64,000 nucleotides of DNA from Puffinus mauretanicus (taxonomy: Eukaryota > Chordata > Aves > Procellariiformes > Procellariidae). Under the pieces are notes generated by a model. It ran no database searches, was not told the DNA's origin, and saw nothing but the letters and a program-made list of their open reading frames with translations. Every line of letters starts with the position of its first letter. The stretch's first letter is position 1. The stretch spans positions 4,154,001 to 4,218,000 of the forward strand of contig JAJKFH010000374.1 of the NCBI GenBank assembly GCA_023333565.1, in the 5' to 3' direction. Below, one piece after another: positions 59,201 through 64,000 of the stretch. The position numbers and the translations under genes were made by a program.

Positions 59201-61579
59201 AATAATATTCACTGAAATTCCCTCTTTTTATTTATGTATTTAAAAGAAGTTGGTAAGGGATCTGGGGAAACAAATGAATTTACTGCCTGGTAATAATGTA
59301 GCATCATAAAAGGTACAGTGCTTATTATAAGAGTTATTTTCTAGGAGATTTTTAGGCATTTCATTCAAATTGGCTTTGAAATGAGCACTGTTCCAGATGG
59401 ACTAAAAACTATCTGAATGTCCCCAGGGACAGAATGTTGAGTCAGAGATAGGGGGACAGTAGAGTTGGAGAGTGCTTTAGAAAAAATTGGGCTGCAAGAC
59501 TGCCTTTTGCTTGCAATCAAAACAGTCAAGATTTACAGAACTAGTGATGTTGATTACCTCAATTTTAATGATTTGAAACTGAGTTTTAAAACTGATTGCA
59601 GAGGGTACTGATCACTCTTTTCCTGAAACTCAGGTTCCTGTAAGGGTTCTTAGTTCAACACGCAAATATTGAGGTACCGAACGACAAACTACACTAAAGT
59701 ATCAGTCTGGCTGAACAGCTGCAGTGTTAATGTGCAAAGGGGTTAAGTAATAGTCATCAATTCTGTTGTCAAACAGGGAGAAACTGCAAGCCTCAGAGGA
59801 AAAAAAGACAATATGACAAATGGTCTGTGTTGGTGGATTTGCCAGAAGAGTTACATGCAGAGCTTACGTAAACAAGCTTATATCTTGTGCCAGTGTGGGG
59901 CACAGATAGCCACTTAGCTGTACTGGGGAAAAGCACCTTTTTTCTTGGTATAATTGTATCTGTAACTGAGAGTTTTTCCTCAGAAGAGCTGAGTCCTTTG
60001 CAGAGGTAGGCAAGAGGTGAATAATTCACCCAGCCAGAGCCATACAGGGATAACTTCTTGTTTGTGCACTTCCATGCTCAGGTTCCAGCAGTGCCCAAAG
60101 AGCTGCCTGCTCGGGGCATCGTCATGGATTTGCAGGGGTTGTTCCCTGGGTGTATTTGCCCTGCATAATCTGGCCCGTACCAGGCACGTATGCAGTATGG
60201 CAAATGGCTTAATACTTTTTTCCCCCCATTCTATTTCCTTCTTTTATAAATCACTTCTTCTTTTTAATTTAAAACAAAATACGACTTTTTGGCCTGTAAA
60301 GGTCTAGGCTTCTAGGATGTAGGTGACAGCCTCCCCATCCTGTTATCTGTTTTCTCTTTTGCTTGTTGTTCTTCTTTGGCACTGAAAATGTAATCAAAGT
60401 CACTGGGGCCCCAGTGGACCTCAACTTGTTGATTAGAATTGGATAAACTAGACAAATTCTGGTGGGAATGGAAGGCATTTATGATGACTACCTGGCATTT
60501 TTCTCTGCCCTTTTTTATGTACTTGTCACTGTATTTTCCCACATCAATCTCATAAAACATTCTTTTGCTCACGCTTGAAATATTGATATTGTCCTACAGC
60601 AAAGATAAAAGCACATCACAGAGCAATATGGCTTGGTGATAGAATTATCTGCAATACACGGAAATCTCTACTGATGTTTAGGGCTGGCATGGTATTAAAC
60701 ACATTACTTTTGCTGACAGGCATTTTCATTTCCTTGCATCATGCAGGTAGGGGAATTGGAAGGAAATCTAGTTTTCAGTTCTAGATTTGTTCAATAAAAA
60801 ATGTAAAACAGAAATGCTGGTGGATATGGCAGCATCTCTTTAAATCAAAAGGAACTCACTGAAAGTTTAAGTAAGTTTCAGAGAACGCTATGTGTTTTTT
60901 TGTGTATATGTATGCGTTTGTATGTCTGTATTTACAAATATATCTATCTATGCATAAATATTTCTATAAACCCCACAACTGTTCTATAGTTAACAAATCT
61001 GAAAGGTCTGGGGACAATAAAATCAAGCAGTTAAAAATTAGTGTCAGTGAACCGTGTGCTCCTTTGGCATGGGCTTTATGATGCGATTTTTGGTTAATAT
61101 CTTTACTCATTATTTCCCCATGCCGTGTACAGAAAAAAAAAGAGCTTCTGGCATAAATTGGGAATCTGCTCTCAAAATGACTGCCTTGTACATAGGATAC
61201 CCGCTTCAATTTTACTGAAGCGGGGTGTGTAGTGAATGAGGCGAGGGATTCTTACAAGGGAAGGAGGCCTCTTGAGCAAAGCATTGATTAAGGGGCATCT
61301 TACTCTGTCTATCCCTCTTTCTTCCCCAGGGTCACAATATGATGCTGGGTAAGTTACTAAAATCAATTTTTTCTGAGGCCTGAATTATGTGTTCCTTGTG
61401 TTCCGGTCTCCAATTTGAGATCATATAGCTCGGATGGAAACAGTATTGAGCCCTGAAAACAGCAATCAAGTCAGCACTAAATGTGCTTCAAACGTGTAAG
61501 GCGCCATAAGGTGCTAAGTGCTCTGTGTAATCAGAATTTGCAATCTGAAATTGCACATTCAATACTAGTGGGCATTTTG
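56284..61579. other. Unique DNA with one small perfect hairpin, no gene seen
   Basis: At 59075-59102 a hairpin is possible, with arms TATCATCA and TGATGATA around the loop GTTT, extended by ATG/CAT beyond one T-G mismatch. It is too short for a microRNA precursor. An AT/TG-rich patch lies at 60890-60960. Open frames at 60269-60572 (minus) and elsewhere show no family signature. Confidence 0.5.
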
Positions 61580-61722
61580 ACTTAATTCCCCTGTTCCTGA
61601 GCTCTACATTTGTAAAATGAGCCTATCACCTCAGAAAGGTGTTGTCCAAAGTAATTAGTTTTTGCAAAACTGTCCAGTGCTCTGCTGAGTGGCACCACAA
61701 AAAAGCCCATGTGGAAATAAAT
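61580..61722 (+). repeat. MIR/L2-type ancient SINE relic, sense orientation
   Basis: On the plus strand the chain is CCCCTGTTCCTGAGCTCTAC, ATTTGTAAAATGAGCCTATC, ACCTCAGAAAGGTGTTGTCC, AAAGTAATTAGTTTTTGCAA, AACTGTCCAGTGCTCTGCTG. It follows MIR/L2: CTGTAAAATGGG, then ACCTCA..GGGTTGTTGTGAGG, then ATTAATT..TTTGTAAAGC. The tRNA-like head is missing or unrecognisable. Confidence 0.65.
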
Positions 61723-64000
61723 TACTCTTCAGAGCAGGATTAGTATAGCATGCAGGAGAAGGGGCCACAAATGGAGCAATGAAGATAAAACATAGTATCG
61801 AGTAACGGCACCTTCAACAGGCATTATTCTTCCTGTGTGCTGAATGAAGGAAAGGTCCCGTCAAAAAGAGTAGCGTGTGATCGTGTAATTAGAGGCTGTA
61901 TCAAAACACACACGCATGAAAACTAGGGACTGCTTTTAAACTGTATTTGTGCAGGAATTTATGCCTAGAAATCAACAATATTAAAAATAATAGTGGTTGC
62001 TGCTGGTAGGATGGGAGAGAATCCAATCTAACAGCTGGGACCTGGGGCAGAGACTGTTCCACCCCCGACGGTCTGTTCTGTCCCTCACTGCCTCAGGTCT
62101 GCTCTCCGTAAGTTGGAGGTAATTAATACTTGCTTTCTATGTACTCTGTGGCACTAAATTCCTTTGGAATAGTTTGATACCATACATTGTAGAAATATAA
62201 ACTATTCCTATGTAGTACACAATTTATTTGTGGAGTTGCGGATTTTGGAACAGTATTTTCGTATGTTTTTAGGGTTACGCATTCATTGTAGAATACAACT
62301 GAGTGTTCTGCTGCTGAACTGAATAGACACAGAGCTGACCAGAGCGTGCTGGGGTTTTCATACGGCGCTCGATTTAGGGAGATCATGTCTTCTGCAGCCT
62401 AGAAGGCAGTAGCTTTGGAGCAGGAGACTCTGAGGTCTCTTCTTGCTACTGCTAAATAGTTGGGTATTCTGCATGAATCTGGCATAAATTATTAACCGGC
62501 AAGCCCTAATTTTTCTGTAACTGATGAGGGATTTACAAAACTTTTGAAAACTTAGATGAATATAACCAAGTATTTGTTTATGCCAGTATTTGTGACTGCA
62601 ATGGAATTTGTTAATAGGCCAAATTCAGTAGTAAGCATACAGAAAATGACATGTGAGTGGTACTACATAATCTTGTCAGGCTGTTTCCCCGGGAAAAGCA
62701 GAGGTTTACCTGAATGCCTGGCACAACTGACACAAAAGAATTGTGCTGATCCTTAACCTTCGCTAGCAGTGTGCCTTCCCATTGCTAGCAGGCCACAAAT
62801 TGTATTTAGTATGTGCCTTACTGTAAATGCATACCCCTTACTTGAGGACATCATGGAGGTGAATTATATGTGGGCTGCTGGGATCACGCTGGCCAGGGGT
62901 TCTTAGAGCTGCTTGTGCAAGGGGACTGCTGAGGTTAAACTACACAGTTTTTGTGATTTAGTCTTTCCTGCTGGAAATGACCTCAACTTTTCTCTTAGGT
63001 CTAAGCCTTGACAGTTAGAAAAAACCCCAAGACTTCCCTCTCATCAGAAGGTCCAGCATATTTGATCTGGTTAATTCCTAGAAGGTGAGAAAATACATAT
63101 AATTTTACAGAGTTCCTTTTAGAGCAGAAGTACTGAAAGAAGGATTGTTGTCACCATTTCCAGCTAGACTGGAACCTGCTGTATTTTGAGATCTGTGGGA
63201 GAAATGGTTATTTTCCTCAAGAAGCACTGAACCAATGTAAAAGCTTTTAATCCTCTCCAAAAGGAACAAGCCAGGTTATCTCCGGCCATCCCCTTGAATG
63301 TGCCAGCCATGAATCTAATATATGAATATGTAGACTCTACATATAAACACACCCTACAAGCAAAGGTTGATCCCGTTGGAGTTACATTACTTTTTACATT
63401 ACCGCTTGTTCTAGGTAGTGTTCGGGTCAGCGCGTGTTTCTTTGTGTAGCCATTTATATTGTGTGCAGGGTTCCAGGGGACAGCGTGGGGGATCATATGG
63501 CTGTAGGTTGTGCAAAGCCTCTGTGTACATCCATCATTTTCAAGGCAGCAGGAAAGCTCATTCTTTTTGCCAGGCTTTAGCTGCAGGAGCTTGGATGTGC
63601 CTCCCCCTCGGAGCTCCTGTTGGCCTGCTGCACAGGGAATATTCAGCATTCAGTGCATCCATTCTGCAGCTGCCTGGCAGAGCACCAAGCTTGCAAGAGG
63701 GCACAAGAGAAAGCATAACCCTGTTTAAAACTACTCAGGCTCATCAGCAGACTGTGGTATTGCAGAAGAGGAGAGGTAACATGGCTGCATAGTTCATCCT
63801 TATGCAAATAAGGTGCCAGCCAGCAATAGTGAAAAGGGGTTATTTCCTGAAATTGAGAAATGCTGCAAGCAGCAAGGTAAAGAGATGGGGTTATGTGCGT
63901 GCTACTCTTGCTCCTTGTCCATTGTAGCCCATGAAACAGGGAGACAAGGAAAGAAAAAAGAAAAGGGAAAAAGGTGGGTGGTCACAGAAGAGGGAAGACA
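61723..64000. other. Unique DNA, no gene seen
   Basis: The minus-strand open frame at 63164-63649 (161 codons) and the plus-strand frames at 63418-63792 overlap and show no recognisable domain. A 29-base purine stretch at 63946-63974 closes the window. No repeats recognised. Confidence 0.5.

Noticed and set aside
63164..63649. 161-codon minus-strand frame
   Set aside because: Overlapped by two plus-strand frames; no domain, repeat or signal peptide pattern; no splice context that I can defend.

Overview
This window looks like bird nuclear DNA. It is AT-rich, CpG-poor and has no operon-like gene packing. It carries LTRs of a type that is common in bird genomes (my recognition from memory, not a search), a degraded CR1 LINE, and a scatter of very old MIR/L2-type SINE relics. 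Long stretches contain neither repeats nor genes. I cannot support a single protein-coding exon, RNA gene, CRISPR array or bacterial-type element. The long reading frames have unrecognisable products and lengths expected by chance, or lie across LTRs. The most economical reading is an intergenic or deep intronic segment.

Layout. 1-923: two abutting endogenous-retrovirus LTR pieces, family A (truncated by the window edge) and family B copy 1. 924-5671: unique DNA with a 22-T tract. 5672-6631: a complete 960-bp solo LTR of family B flanked by a perfect 5-bp target-site duplication (GGGAC). 6637-23640: mostly unique DNA with a three-copy 11-mer, a G-run/purine tract, poly-A tracts and one AT-rich block of possible regulatory character. 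23640-24000: an ancient CR1 relic. 24001-38450: unique DNA with three candidate conserved non-coding blocks, a MIR relic and a coding-like but frame-broken segment at 34355-34710. 38452-49690: four or five further old repeat relics, a perfect 28-bp (TG)(TA)(CA) palindrome, and a second frame-broken coding-like segment. 51270-51782: a complete 513-bp family A solo LTR with a perfect 5-bp duplication (CACCC) and a still legible promoter. 53082-64000: four more MIR-like relics, an old inverted-repeat element and otherwise unique DNA.

How the parts relate. All four LTRs lie on the minus strand. Both complete ones have 5-bp target duplications, as reported for ERVL-like integrases. Each is a solo LTR, so no gag, pol or env is expected and none was seen. 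Any function here would be regulatory: LTR promoters pointing leftward, and a few AT-rich blocks dense in homeodomain, FOX, SOX or RFX-like words. I found no convincing new biological system. The best leads are the two clean solo LTRs, the LTR A/LTR B junction at the left edge, the candidate regulatory blocks at 28085-28260 and 30945-31125, and the frame-broken coding-like segment at 34355-34710.
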